This document shows positions 26,198-34,578 of a stretch of DNA of 64,000 bases, one piece after another (position 1 is the first letter of the stretch; each line of letters opens with the position of its first letter). The stretch spans positions 1 through 64,000 of the forward strand of contig JARKNV010000002.1 of NCBI GenBank assembly GCA_029976065.1, written 5' to 3'. A model generated the notes under the pieces. It ran no database searches. It was not told the DNA's origin and saw only the letters and a list, made by a program, of their open reading frames with translations. The stretch comes from Selenomonadales bacterium (GTDB taxonomy: Bacteria; Bacillota; Negativicutes; Sporomusales; UBA7701). Position numbers and translations under genes: made by a program.

Positions 26198-27223
26198 ATG
26201 GCTGCGCGCTGGAAGGATATCGCCGGCCACGACGCGGTTACGGCGATGCTGCGCAATATGCTTTCGTCGGGACGGATGCCCCATGCGCTGTTGTTCGTGG
26301 GGCCGGCCGGCATCGGCAAGATGCTCGCCGCCCGGATTCTGGCGGCGGCAATCCTCTGCGGCGGCGGGCGGGACGAGGCGTGCGGCGAGTGTCAGTCGTG
26401 CCGGCTGGTTGCGCAGGGGTCTCATCCCGATCTTGTCGAGCTGGCAGCCGACGGTTCGAGCCTGAAAATCGACCAGATCCGGGCGCTGCAACACGAGGCG
26501 GCGCTCGCGCCATATTACGGCTCCGGCCGGGTTTTCCTGATTGAGGAGGCGGAGCGGCTGACGGTCCAGGCGGCTAACAGCCTGCTGAAAATTCTCGAGG
26601 AGCCGCCGGAGGGGTCGGTGTTTATTTTGACGGCGGCTTCGCAGCACGCGATGCTGCCGACGGTGGTGTCCCGCTGCCGGGTGTTTGCCTTCCGGCCGCT
26701 GGCGCCGGAGACCCTCGCCCGCCTGCTGGCGGACAGGGGAGCCGACGGGCCGCGGGCGGCGATGGCGGCCCGTCTTGCGGGTGGCCGGGTCGGCGAGGCG
26801 CTGGCTCTGCTCGCCGAGGGCGGCCTGGCGCTCAGAGATGCGGCGCTGGCCCTGGTGGCCGCGCTGCCGGCCGGCGGGGCGGCGCTGGTGTGGACGCAGG
26901 GGACGGCGCTGGACAAACTGGCAACGCCGGAACTGGCTGCGTTCCTTCGCCATTTGCGCCAGGTGCTGCGCGACCTGCTGGTGATTGTCAACAGCTGCGA
27001 GGAACTGGCGCTCAACCGGGATGTCGCCGGTGAGCTCAGGCGCATGGCCGCCGCCTGGGACGCCCGTCGCCTGGACGAGGCTCTCGGGGCGGTGAGGGAT
27101 GCCGGCCGGGCGATCGAGGGCAACGCGAATACCCGCCTCACGCTTGAGGCGATGCTGATACATTTGATGGAAGCGGCAAGGGAGGGAACGGGCAATGCAG
27201 ACCGTCGTCGGTATACGGTTTAA
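26198..27223 (+). CDS. holB: DNA polymerase III delta' subunit
   Basis: Clamp-loader subunit of 341 residues. The AAA+ domain has GHDAVTAMLRNML, a P-loop GPAGIGKM (near residue 37), a zinc-binding cluster of four Cys (AACGGGRDEACGECQSCR type, residues ~60-75) and sensor region VFLIEEAERLTVQAANSLLKILEEPP. The C-terminal lid and collar follow. The start MAARWKDIAGHD follows the yaaR stop by one base. Confidence 0.94.
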   Translation: MAARWKDIAGHDAVTAMLRNMLSSGRMPHALLFVGPAGIGKMLAARILAAAILCGGGRDEACGECQSCRLVAQGSHPDLVELAADGSSLKIDQIRALQHEAALAPYYGSGRVFLIEEAERLTVQAANSLLKILEEPPEGSVFILTAASQHAMLPTVVSRCRVFAFRPLAPETLARLLADRGADGPRAAMAARLAGGRVGEALALLAEGGLALRDAALALVAALPAGGAALVWTQGTALDKLATPELAAFLRHLRQVLRDLLVIVNSCEELALNRDVAGELRRMAAAWDARRLDEALGAVRDAGRAIEGNANTRLTLEAMLIHLMEAAREGTGNADRRRYTV

Positions 27224-28013
27224 GAAAGCGGGCAAGGTTTATTATTTCGATCCCGGGCAGCTCAAGCTGGCGGAAAATGACCACGTGATCGTCGAGACTA
27301 CCAGGGGCCTGGAGTTCGGCCGGGTGGTGATCGGCCCGCGCGAGGTCAAGGACGAGGATATCGTCGCCCCGCTGAAACCGGTGCAACGCAAGGCGACGCC
27401 TCAGGACGAAGCCAAGGTGAAGGACAACGAGGCCAAGGAGGCGGAGGCCCTCAGGGTCTGCCAGCAGAAGATCCAGGCCCATAATCTGCCGATGAACCTG
27501 GTGGATGTAGAGTATACGTTTGATGTGAACAAGATTATCTTTTATTTTACCGCCGAAGGCCGGATCGATTTCCGCGAACTGGTCAAGGATCTGGCGGCGG
27601 TCTTCCGCACCCGCATCGAGCTTAGGCAGATCGGGGTGCGGGACGAGGCCAAGATGGTCGGGGGCATCGGCTGCTGCGGGCGGCCGTTGTGCTGCGCGAC
27701 TTTCCTCGGCGATTTCGAGCCGGTATCGATCCGCATGGCCAAGGACCAGAATCTGTCCCTCAACCCGACGAAGATTTCCGGCATCTGCGGCCGGCTGATG
27801 TGTTGCCTGAAGTACGAGAGCGACTGCTATGGCTCGTGCTGCAAGAAGGTGCCCGCCCCGGCGATGGGCCGCGAGGTTGTGACGGTGGAAGGCGAGGGCA
27901 GGATCACCGCCGTGAACGGCCAGAAGAAGACGGCGTCCGTGAAGCTGAAGGACGGCAAGATACTGGAGATACCGTGGGAAGAGGTTGTGGAAAAAGAGGA
28001 AAATGGCAAATGA
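27195..28013 (+). CDS. ricT: PSP1-domain protein RicT (YaaT)
   Basis: Protein of 272 residues with the PSP1 domain. It carries the two Cys clusters GCCGRPLCCATFLGDF and GICGRLMCCLKYESDCYGSCCKK that bind Fe-S clusters in the Bacillus Ric (YaaT/YlbF/YmcA) complex, which steers RNase Y processing and affects Spo0A phosphorylation. The order holB-ricT-yabB is the standard one. It overlaps the holB end by 29 bases. Confidence 0.95.
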   Translation: MQTVVGIRFKKAGKVYYFDPGQLKLAENDHVIVETTRGLEFGRVVIGPREVKDEDIVAPLKPVQRKATPQDEAKVKDNEAKEAEALRVCQQKIQAHNLPMNLVDVEYTFDVNKIIFYFTAEGRIDFRELVKDLAAVFRTRIELRQIGVRDEAKMVGGIGCCGRPLCCATFLGDFEPVSIRMAKDQNLSLNPTKISGICGRLMCCLKYESDCYGSCCKKVPAPAMGREVVTVEGEGRITAVNGQKKTASVKLKDGKILEIPWEEVVEKEENGK

Positions 28014-28752
28014 GCTTTTGCGTCCGGGCGAACGCCTGGACGATTTGCTAATCGGGGGTCTGAAGATCATCCAACAGGCCGGGCGGTTCCGCTTTTCGCT
28101 GGACGCTGTCCTGTTGGCCCATTTTGCTACCGTGAAGCGCGGCGCGGCCGCGGTCGATCTCGGCGCCGGCACGGGCGTGCTGGGGCTGCTGCTGGCCGCC
28201 CGGGGCGCCGCAAGGGTGACCGGGGTGGAGATCAGCCCGGAGATGGCGGATATGGCCCGCCGCAGCATTGCCGTGAACGGCCTTCAGGAGCGGCTGGCGG
28301 TGGTGTGCGCCGATGTGCGGGGCATCCCCGGCGGCGCTGTCATGGAAGGGCGGCGCTGGGAGCTGGTGGTGGCCAACCCGCCTTACCGGCCGCTGGGCGG
28401 CGGCGGGGTCAACCCCCGGGAGGAGCTGGCGCTGGCCCGCCATGAGCTCGCGGGCGGGGTGGACGATTTTGTCGCTGCGGCCGCTTTTCTCCTTAAGGCT
28501 AAAGGCCGTCTGGCGATGGTGCATCTGCCGGAGCGGCTGGTGGATATCGTCGGCGCGATGCGCCGGGCGGGGGTGGAACCCAAGCGCCTGAGGCTGGTGC
28601 ATCCGTCGCCCGGTAAGGCAGCCAAGCTGCTGCTGGTCGAGGGGGTGCGCGGCGCCAGGCCGGGCCTGACGGCCGAGCCGCCTCTCCATGTATACGGCGA
28701 GGACGGCCGCTACTGCCGGGAGATTCTGGCTTATTACCAGGCGGGTGAATAG
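28003..28752 (+). CDS. yabB: tRNA1(Val) (adenine-N6)-methyltransferase family protein (YabB/TrmN6)
   Basis: SAM-dependent methyltransferase of 249 residues. SAM motif I is VDLGAGTGVLGLLLAARG (near residue 46) and the amino-methyltransferase catalytic motif is VVANPPYRP (NPPY, near residue 121). It probably modifies adenine 37 of a tRNA. The ATG at 28003 lies inside the ricT end (11-base overlap). Confidence 0.9.
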   Translation: MANELLRPGERLDDLLIGGLKIIQQAGRFRFSLDAVLLAHFATVKRGAAAVDLGAGTGVLGLLLAARGAARVTGVEISPEMADMARRSIAVNGLQERLAVVCADVRGIPGGAVMEGRRWELVVANPPYRPLGGGGVNPREELALARHELAGGVDDFVAAAAFLLKAKGRLAMVHLPERLVDIVGAMRRAGVEPKRLRLVHPSPGKAAKLLLVEGVRGARPGLTAEPPLHVYGEDGRYCREILAYYQAGE

Positions 28753-28753
28753 G

Positions 28754-29605
28754 ATGGATAAGAATACCGGTACACTATACCTGTGTGCGACGCCGATCGG
28801 CAACCTGGAGGATATGACGCTCAGAGGCGTGAGGGTGCTGAAGGAGGCGGCGGTGATCGCCGCCGAGGATACCCGCCATACGCGCAAGCTGCTCAGCCAT
28901 TTCGACATCCATACGCCGCTCGTCAGTTATCACGAACACAACAAGGCGTCCCGCGGACCGGAGCTTGTCGGCCGGCTGCTGGCCGGCGAGGATGTGGCGG
29001 TGGTGAGCGACGCGGGGCTGCCGGGAGTCTCCGATCCCGGCGCCGACCTGGTGAAGCTGGCTTTGGCGGCGGGGGCGCCGGTGACGCCCGTACCGGGGGC
29101 GAACGCGGCGCTGTCGGCGCTGGTGGCGTCCGGGCTCGATACCGACATGTTCCTGTTTGTCGGTTTTCTGCCGCGGGCGGCGAAAAAACGGCGCGAGCTG
29201 ATCGCTTCCCTGGCGGGGCTGCCGTATACGCTGATTTTTTATGAATCGCCCCACCGGCTGGCGGCGACGCTGGCCGAACTGACAGCGTCGTTCGGCGACC
29301 GCCATGCGGCCGTCGGGCGGGAACTGACCAAAAAATTCGAGGAGTTCGTCCGCGGCCCGCTGGCCGATTTGACGGGATGCTTCGCCGCCCGGGAAACCCG
29401 CGGCGAGATTACGCTGGTGGTGGCGGGCGGAACGGGGAAGGCCGCCGCGGCGGCTCCGACCGCGCTGCCGGAGGAGCCGGCGGCGGCGGTGGCGGCGTTG
29501 GTGGCCGGCGGCCTGGCAAAGAAGGAGGCCATCAGGCGGGTGGCGACGGAGCGCGGCCTGCACCGCCGCGAGGTCTACCAGGCGGTGGTGGCGGCGGAGA
29601 AATAG
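28754..29605 (+). CDS. rsmI: 16S rRNA 2'-O-ribose C1402 methyltransferase RsmI
   Basis: Methyltransferase of 283 residues with the tetrapyrrole-methylase fold: LYLCATPIGNLEDMTLRGVRVL at the N terminus, AAEDTRHTRKLLSHF, VSDAGLPGVSDPG and FYESPHRL. The C-terminal RsmI helix-turn-helix extension is retained (ALVAGGLAKKEAIRRVATERGLHRREVYQ). It follows yabB by one base and is the last gene before a bidirectional terminator. Confidence 0.95.
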   Translation: MDKNTGTLYLCATPIGNLEDMTLRGVRVLKEAAVIAAEDTRHTRKLLSHFDIHTPLVSYHEHNKASRGPELVGRLLAGEDVAVVSDAGLPGVSDPGADLVKLALAAGAPVTPVPGANAALSALVASGLDTDMFLFVGFLPRAAKKRRELIASLAGLPYTLIFYESPHRLAATLAELTASFGDRHAAVGRELTKKFEEFVRGPLADLTGCFAARETRGEITLVVAGGTGKAAAAAPTALPEEPAAAVAALVAGGLAKKEAIRRVATERGLHRREVYQAVVAAEK

Positions 29606-29633
29606 GCGGCCGACCGCTTTGGACGGAAAAACA

Positions 29634-29660
29634 AAAAAGAGGCTTCTTCAGCCTCTTTTT
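29634..29660. terminator. Bidirectional terminator between rsmI and abrB
   Basis: AAAAAAGAGGCT and AGCCTCTTTTT arms with a 4-base loop (TCTT/TTCA region); A and T runs on both sides let it work for both convergent genes. Confidence 0.92.
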
Positions 29661-29676
29661 CGCGGAAACCGGGAGC

Positions 29677-29925
29677 TTAGACTGCCTTCTGCCCCATGGT
29701 GGTCAGGCACTCTTTGCAGACGTTCTTACCGCGGAAGTTGGTGATTTCGTCCGCATTGCCGCAGAATACGCACGCCGGTTCGTATTTACGGAGGATAATG
29801 CGGTCGTTGTCCACATAAATTTCCAGCGCGTCTTTCTCTTCGATATCGAGAGTGCGGCGGAGCTCGATGGGAATTACTACTCTTCCAAGTTCGTCCACTT
29901 TGCGTACGATGCCAGTTGATTTCAT
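29677..29925 (-). CDS. abrB: AbrB-family transition-state regulator with Cys-rich C terminus
   Basis: DNA-binding regulator of 82 residues. Residues 1-50 are an almost canonical AbrB swapped-hairpin domain (MKSTGIVRKVDELGRVVIPIELRR). The C-terminal part differs from Bacillus AbrB: it has a CVFCG...CKEC pattern, a likely zinc knuckle. An in-frame ATG at 29931 (two residues more) is also possible. A strong promoter precedes it. AbrB homologues repress stationary-phase genes until sporulation starts. Confidence 0.94.
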   Translation of the reverse strand: MKSTGIVRKVDELGRVVIPIELRRTLDIEEKDALEIYVDNDRIILRKYEPACVFCGNADEITNFRGKNVCKECLTTMGQKAV

Positions 29926-29976
29926 GTTCATTTCCCCTTCCCTTTCAACACGATTCGACAAAAACTGTCTACCTAA

Positions 29977-30005
29977 ATACTACCAGAAATTACAAAGCTT
30001 GTCAA
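29977..30005 (-). promoter_or_regulatory. abrB promoter
   Basis: Minus-strand TTGACA (30005-30000), 17-base spacer, TAGTAT (29982-29977). It diverges from the metG promoter within an AT-rich 240-base region. Confidence 0.82.
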
Positions 30006-30070
30006 CCCCTCATTCTGACACTATAAAACATTTTTTCCAACAAATGTTTAACAATGTCGAACACTATTAA

Positions 30071-30099
30071 TTGACATTATTGGTCAATTTATCTATAAT
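30071..30099 (+). promoter_or_regulatory. metG promoter
   Basis: Consensus TTGACA (30071-30076), 17-base spacer and TATAAT (30094-30099), 67 bases before the metG start. No T-box leader fits in that distance. Confidence 0.88.
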
Positions 30100-30165
30100 T
30101 GTTGAGAATACAAGCTTTCTCCGCCCATGAGACGCCGGAAAAAAATGTCGATAAGGAGTGATAAT

Positions 30166-32088
30166 ATGCCTCAAAAAAAATTTTATATCACAACGCCTAT
30201 TTATTATCCCAGCGACAAGCTGCATATCGGCCATGCCTACTGTACGACGGTGGCGGATGCCATCGCCCGTTACAAGCGGCTGGCCGGCTACGACGTTTTT
30301 TTCCTGACCGGGTCTGACGAACACGGGCAGAAGATTCAGCGCAAGGCGCAGGAGAACGGCGTTTCGCCCAAGGAGTATGTCGACAAGATTGTGGCGTCTT
30401 TTCGCCATCTGTGGGAAAAAATGTCGGTTTCCTACGACGATTTTATCCGCACGAGCGAGGCGCGCCATCACGAGGTCGTGCAGACCATTTTCCAGAAGAT
30501 CTACGACCAGGGCGATATTTACAAGGCTTCTTACGAGGGCTGGTATTGCACGCCGTGCGAGACCTTCTGGCTGGAGCGCCAGCTGGGCGAGGGCAACTGC
30601 TGCCCCGACTGCGGCCGGCCGGTGGAGCTGCTCAAAGAGGAGAGCTATTTCTTCCGGATGTCGAAATATCAGGACAGGCTGCTCGCTTACATAGAGGCCA
30701 ATCCGGATTTCATCCAGCCGACGTCGCGCCGTAACGAGATGATCAATTTCATCAAGGGCGGCCTGGAAGACCTGTGCGTTTCGCGGACCACTTTCGACTG
30801 GGGCATCCCGGTGCCGTTCGACACCAAGCACGTGGTTTATGTATGGTTCGACGCCCTTACGAATTATATCACCGCCGCCGGCTATCTGCAAGACCGTGGG
30901 AAATTTGCCAAGTACTGGCCGGCTGATATCCATCTGGTGGGTAAGGAGATCGTGCGCTTCCATTCGATCATCTGGCCGATCATCCTGATGGCGCTGGGAG
31001 TCGAGCTGCCGAAGATGGTGTACGGCCACGGCTGGCTGGTGATGGAAGGCGACAAGATGTCCAAGTCCAAGGGCAACGTTATCGATCCGTTGGTACTGAT
31101 CGACGAGTTCGGCGCCGACGCGATCCGCTATTTCCTGTTGCGGGAGATAATGCTCGGCAGCGACGGCAATTTCTCGCGCTCGGCCCTCATCAACCGCATT
31201 AACGCAGACTTGGCTAACGATCTCGGCAATTTGCTCCACCGCACGGTGAACATGGTAGGCCGCTTCAACGGCGGCGTGGTGCTGGCTCCCGAGGAACGGG
31301 AGGCGGTGGACGAGGAGCTCGCCAAGCTGGCGCAAGAGACGGCGGCCGAGTACGAGCGGGCGATGGAGCGGCTGGAGATCAACGCCGCCATCAAGGGCGT
31401 ATGGGCCCTTATCGGCCGCGCCAACAAGTACATCGACGAGACGGGGCCGTGGGCGCTGGCAAAAGATCCGGCCAAGCGGGGCCGCCTGAATACGGTGCTG
31501 TATAATCTGGCCGAGGTGCTGCGGATCGTGGCCATCCTGATTTCGCCCTTCATGCCGGGCACGACGCCGCGTATCTGGCAACAGCTCGGCCTGGCCGGGG
31601 ACCCCGCGGCGGCGACGCTCCACGATGCCCAGCGCTGGGGGCTGCTGCCGGCCGGCACGAAGATGACCGCGCCGGAGGCGCTTTTCCCGCGCATCGAGGA
31701 GAAGGACGAGGCGGAGAGCGCGCCCCAGCCCGCGGCCGAGCCGCCGAAGCCCGCCCTGCCGCAACTGCCCGAGGTGAGCATCGAGGATTTCGCGAAGATG
31801 GATTTCCGCACCGCCAGGGTGCTGGTGTGCGAGAAGGTGGAGAAGGCCGATAAGCTGCTGAAGCTGACGGTCGACCTTGGCGGCGAGCAGCGGACGATCA
31901 TCTCCGGCATCGCCCAGCATTACGCGCCCGAGGAGCTTGTCGGCAAGGACGTGGTAATGATCGTCAACCTGAAACCGGCCAAGATCCGCGGCATCGAGTC
32001 GCGGGGGATGGTGCTGGCAGCGGTGAACGGCGACAAGCTGGCGGTGGTTACGGCGCCGGGGATGGAGCCGGGCAGCAAGGTTAGGTAA
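30166..32088 (+). CDS. metG: Methionyl-tRNA synthetase
   Basis: Class I synthetase of 640 residues. HIGH-type motif (KLHIGHAY, near residue 19), zinc knuckle with CTPC and CCPDC (near residues 127-146), KMSKS loop (GDKMSKSKGNV, near residue 295), an anticodon-binding helical domain, and a C-terminal EMAP/Trbp111 tRNA-binding domain (MDFRTARVLVCEKVEKADKLLKLTVDLGGEQRTIISGIA). A low-complexity Pro/Ala/Glu linker joins the last two. ATG 30166 follows AAGGAG. Confidence 0.97.
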   Translation: MPQKKFYITTPIYYPSDKLHIGHAYCTTVADAIARYKRLAGYDVFFLTGSDEHGQKIQRKAQENGVSPKEYVDKIVASFRHLWEKMSVSYDDFIRTSEARHHEVVQTIFQKIYDQGDIYKASYEGWYCTPCETFWLERQLGEGNCCPDCGRPVELLKEESYFFRMSKYQDRLLAYIEANPDFIQPTSRRNEMINFIKGGLEDLCVSRTTFDWGIPVPFDTKHVVYVWFDALTNYITAAGYLQDRGKFAKYWPADIHLVGKEIVRFHSIIWPIILMALGVELPKMVYGHGWLVMEGDKMSKSKGNVIDPLVLIDEFGADAIRYFLLREIMLGSDGNFSRSALINRINADLANDLGNLLHRTVNMVGRFNGGVVLAPEEREAVDEELAKLAQETAAEYERAMERLEINAAIKGVWALIGRANKYIDETGPWALAKDPAKRGRLNTVLYNLAEVLRIVAILISPFMPGTTPRIWQQLGLAGDPAAATLHDAQRWGLLPAGTKMTAPEALFPRIEEKDEAESAPQPAAEPPKPALPQLPEVSIEDFAKMDFRTARVLVCEKVEKADKLLKLTVDLGGEQRTIISGIAQHYAPEELVGKDVVMIVNLKPAKIRGIESRGMVLAAVNGDKLAVVTAPGMEPGSKVR

Positions 32089-32115
32089 GAAGAGGGAAAA
32101 TACTACGATTTGTAC

Positions 32116-32296
32116 GAGGCTGTTCAGAACGGTCCAGATGCAAGGCGCACCGGAAGAGCGCGCCGCGACGCGTACTTGGTTGCGTACGCTAGCAAGCGCT
32201 CTGAGGAGCAAGTGCGCCGTTCTTGGTGCTTTAGCACCTTAGAACGGTGGCCTGCCCTTTACGGGTGCGCCGCAGATGGACGTTATGGACAGCCTC
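32116..32296. repeat. REP-like intergenic palindromic element, copy 2
   Basis: A 181-bp element. Outer arms GAGGCTGTTCAGAAC (from 32116) and, at the other end, the complement ending TGGACAGCCTC (32286-32296) pair over about 19 positions. The inner core CCAGATGCAAGGCGCA ... GAGGAGCAA ... CGCCGCAGATGG matches copy 1 (9767-9845). An inserted hairpin CCGTTCT ... GGTGC TTTA GCACC ... AGAACGG (about 32218-32248) makes it longer than copy 1. Confidence 0.75.
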
Positions 32297-32313
32297 CAAT
32301 GTAGGAGGACACT

Positions 32314-33078
32314 ATGCTGTTTGATTCGCATGCGCATATCGACGATAAAAAATTCAACGACGACCGCGACGAAGTGATCGCCCGGGCGGCGACCGGCGGC
32401 CTGGAGGGGATTCTGAACGCCGGTGCGGATATGTTTTCGTCGGCGCGGGCGGTGGAACTGGCGGCGAAGCACGATATCGTGTGGGCGGCGGTGGGCATCC
32501 ATCCCCATGACGCGAAAGAGGCCCGTGAGGAGGATTACGACAAGCTGGCGGCCTGGTGCGCCCTGCCCAAGGTGGTGGCGGTAGGCGAGATCGGCCTCGA
32601 TTACCACTACGATTTTTCGCCCCGCGAGGTGCAGCAGACGGTGTTCGTCCGCCAGCTCGACCTGGCCCGCCAGGTGGGCAAGCCGATCATCATCCACGAC
32701 CGGGAGGCGCACGCCGATGTGCTTGCGACCGTCAGGCGCGAGGGGAAGGGGCTTGCCGGGGTGTTCCATTGTTTTTCGGGCAGTGTGGAGATGGCCCGCG
32801 AAGTGCTGAAGCTGGGGTTCTACGTTTCGGTGGCCGGGCCGGTGACGTTCGCCAACGCCCATAAGCTGCACGAGGTGGTAAAGGCGGTGCCGCTGGACAG
32901 GCTGCTGGTCGAGACGGATTGTCCTTACCTGACGCCGGAGCCTTTCCGGGGGCGGCGCAACGAGCCGGCCCATGTGCGCTACGTGGCCGAGAAGGTGGCC
33001 GGGTTGCTGGGAATGGACCCGGAAGCGTTCGCCGCCCTGGCGACGGAGAATACCAAGAGATTGTTCGGAATAGCGTGA
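32314..33078 (+). CDS. tatD: TatD-family metal-dependent DNase
   Basis: Hydrolase of 254 residues with the TatD metal ligands: DSHAHIDD at residues 4-10, AVGEIGLDYHYD, PIIIHDREAHAD, GVFHCFSGS and VETDCPYLTPEPFRGRRNEP. Acts on DNA or RNA 3' ends. The order metG-tatD-3D protein-rnmV-ksgA-yabG is conserved. TAGGAGG precedes the ATG. Confidence 0.95.
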   Translation: MLFDSHAHIDDKKFNDDRDEVIARAATGGLEGILNAGADMFSSARAVELAAKHDIVWAAVGIHPHDAKEAREEDYDKLAAWCALPKVVAVGEIGLDYHYDFSPREVQQTVFVRQLDLARQVGKPIIIHDREAHADVLATVRREGKGLAGVFHCFSGSVEMAREVLKLGFYVSVAGPVTFANAHKLHEVVKAVPLDRLLVETDCPYLTPEPFRGRRNEPAHVRYVAEKVAGLLGMDPEAFAALATENTKRLFGIA

Positions 33079-33080
33079 CG

Positions 33081-33105
33081 AAAAGCCGCCGCGAGGCGGC
33101 TTTTT
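33081..33105 (+). terminator. Rho-independent terminator of tatD
   Basis: AAAAGCCGCC and GGCGGCTTTTT arms, loop of four bases. Confidence 0.92.
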
Positions 33106-33197
33106 CGTTATGCGGCGGTGGCGGCGGCGGCAGGATAGCGGGCGGGGACGGGGAATATTATCAGCATACAGGGCATGCGTAGGCGGGAGGCTAGACG

Positions 33198-34400
33198 ATG
33201 ATCAAGAAGGAATTGTTGGAGTTTTTGTACGAGAGCGCGCATATTCAGCGCTGGAATGACCATATGCGCCCCAAGGGGGGCTTTACGGAGCTGGACAAGC
33301 AGGCCCACAAGATGATCATCGCGTATGTGCTCGCCAAGTACGAGATCGAGGACCGCAAGGCGCCGGTGAGCTGGCGGCTGCTGATCGAGGGGGGCATTTT
33401 CGAGTTTTTGCACCGGGTGAGGGTGACGGATATCAAGCCGCCGGTTTTCCACGAGCTGATGGCCAGGCATGGCGCGGAGCTGAACCGCTGGGTGCTGGAC
33501 AAGCTGGCGGACAGGGTCGATTCGCTGGCAGGCGATTTTGCCGTCAATTTTACCCGCTATCTGACCGAACCGGGCTACGCGGCGGCGGAGAAGAAGATTC
33601 TCCGGGCGGCGCATTATCTGGCGACCGACTGGGAGTTCCAGATGATCTACCAGCTAAACTCCCATATATACGGGGTGGAGGAGACCAGGACGCGGATCGC
33701 CAACGAGCTGGAGGAGCACTTCGACCTCGTGGGGGTGCAAAAGATCGGCCTCGGCCGCAAAACGCGCCATTTCATCGATCTTGTCGGCCAGCTCCGTTTC
33801 CAGCAGCGCTGGGCGCAGTCGCCGCGGGTGCCGGAGACGTCGGTGATGGGCCACATGCTGATTGTGGCGATGCTGGCGTATTTCGGCTCGCTGGAGGTGG
33901 GGGCGTGCGAGGCGCGGCTGGTCAACAATTATTTCGCCGGCCTGTTCCACGACCTGCCGGAGGTGCTGACCCGCGACATCATTTCGCCGGTGAAGAGCTC
34001 GGTGGCCGGGTTGGACAATCTCATCAAGGAAATAGAGGCGCGGCAGGTGGCCCAGAAGCTTTATCCGCTGCTGCCGGACGGCTGGCACCAGGAGATCAGG
34101 TATTACATGGAGGACGAGTTCGCCAACAAGGTGCTGATGGACGGCAGGGCGGAGAAGGTGGCGGCCGGGGAAATCGGCGCCCGCTATAACGAAGACCGGT
34201 TTTCGCCGATCGACGGAGAGATGATCAAGGCCTGCGACCATCTGGCGGCCTATATCGAGGCGTCGCTGTCGATCGCCCACGGCATCACGTCCCAGCCGCT
34301 CCGTGACGGCGTGAAGGCTTTGTATGCGCAGTACGAGGGCCGCCGGCAGGTGGCGGGGGTGGATTTCGGCAGCCTGTTCGATTACTTCCGCACGAAATAA
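33198..34400 (+). CDS. HD-domain hydrolase (COG1896/YfbR-like)
   Basis: Protein of 400 residues, longer than the ~200-residue YfbR nucleotidases because it has two related halves. In the N-terminal half an H-bearing helix (ELDKQAHKMIIAYVLA) aligns with the HD start. In the C-terminal half the full motif set is present: VMGHMLIVAML (His), LFHDLPEVLTRDIISPVK (HD, near residue 250) and KACDHLAAYIEA (Asp). It probably hydrolyses a nucleotide. It is inserted between tatD and the 3D protein and has its own terminators on both sides. Confidence 0.82.
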   Translation: MIKKELLEFLYESAHIQRWNDHMRPKGGFTELDKQAHKMIIAYVLAKYEIEDRKAPVSWRLLIEGGIFEFLHRVRVTDIKPPVFHELMARHGAELNRWVLDKLADRVDSLAGDFAVNFTRYLTEPGYAAAEKKILRAAHYLATDWEFQMIYQLNSHIYGVEETRTRIANELEEHFDLVGVQKIGLGRKTRHFIDLVGQLRFQQRWAQSPRVPETSVMGHMLIVAMLAYFGSLEVGACEARLVNNYFAGLFHDLPEVLTRDIISPVKSSVAGLDNLIKEIEARQVAQKLYPLLPDGWHQEIRYYMEDEFANKVLMDGRAEKVAAGEIGARYNEDRFSPIDGEMIKACDHLAAYIEASLSIAHGITSQPLRDGVKALYAQYEGRRQVAGVDFGSLFDYFRTK

Positions 34401-34426
34401 GAGAGCTCAAGCTAATATTGTCCTGA

Positions 34427-34458
34427 CGGGGCCGGCCCAAGCCGGCCCCGTTTCTTTT
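34427..34458 (+). terminator. Rho-independent terminator after the HD gene
   Basis: ACGGGGCCGGC / GCCGGCCCCGT arms, loop CCAA, then TTTCTTTTT. Confidence 0.92.
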
Positions 34459-34522
34459 TGGGAGGTATAAAATCCGCTGCTTTTGGGGATAACTTGACCG
34501 GGAGAGGAAGACAATGGCAGGT

Positions 34523-34552
34523 TTGACACCCGCTGTCCAGCTATGGTATAAT
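34523..34552 (+). promoter_or_regulatory. Promoter of the 3D-domain gene
   Basis: TTGACA (34523-34528), 18-base spacer and TATAAT (34547-34552), followed by GAAAGGGGG before the ATG at 34579. Confidence 0.85.
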
Positions 34553-34578
34553 TTACGAACCTAGAAAGGGGGAAGTGA

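Noticed and set aside
30100-30165. T-box leader before metG
   Set aside because: Only 67 bases separate the -10 box from the start codon; there is no room for a specifier and antiterminator.
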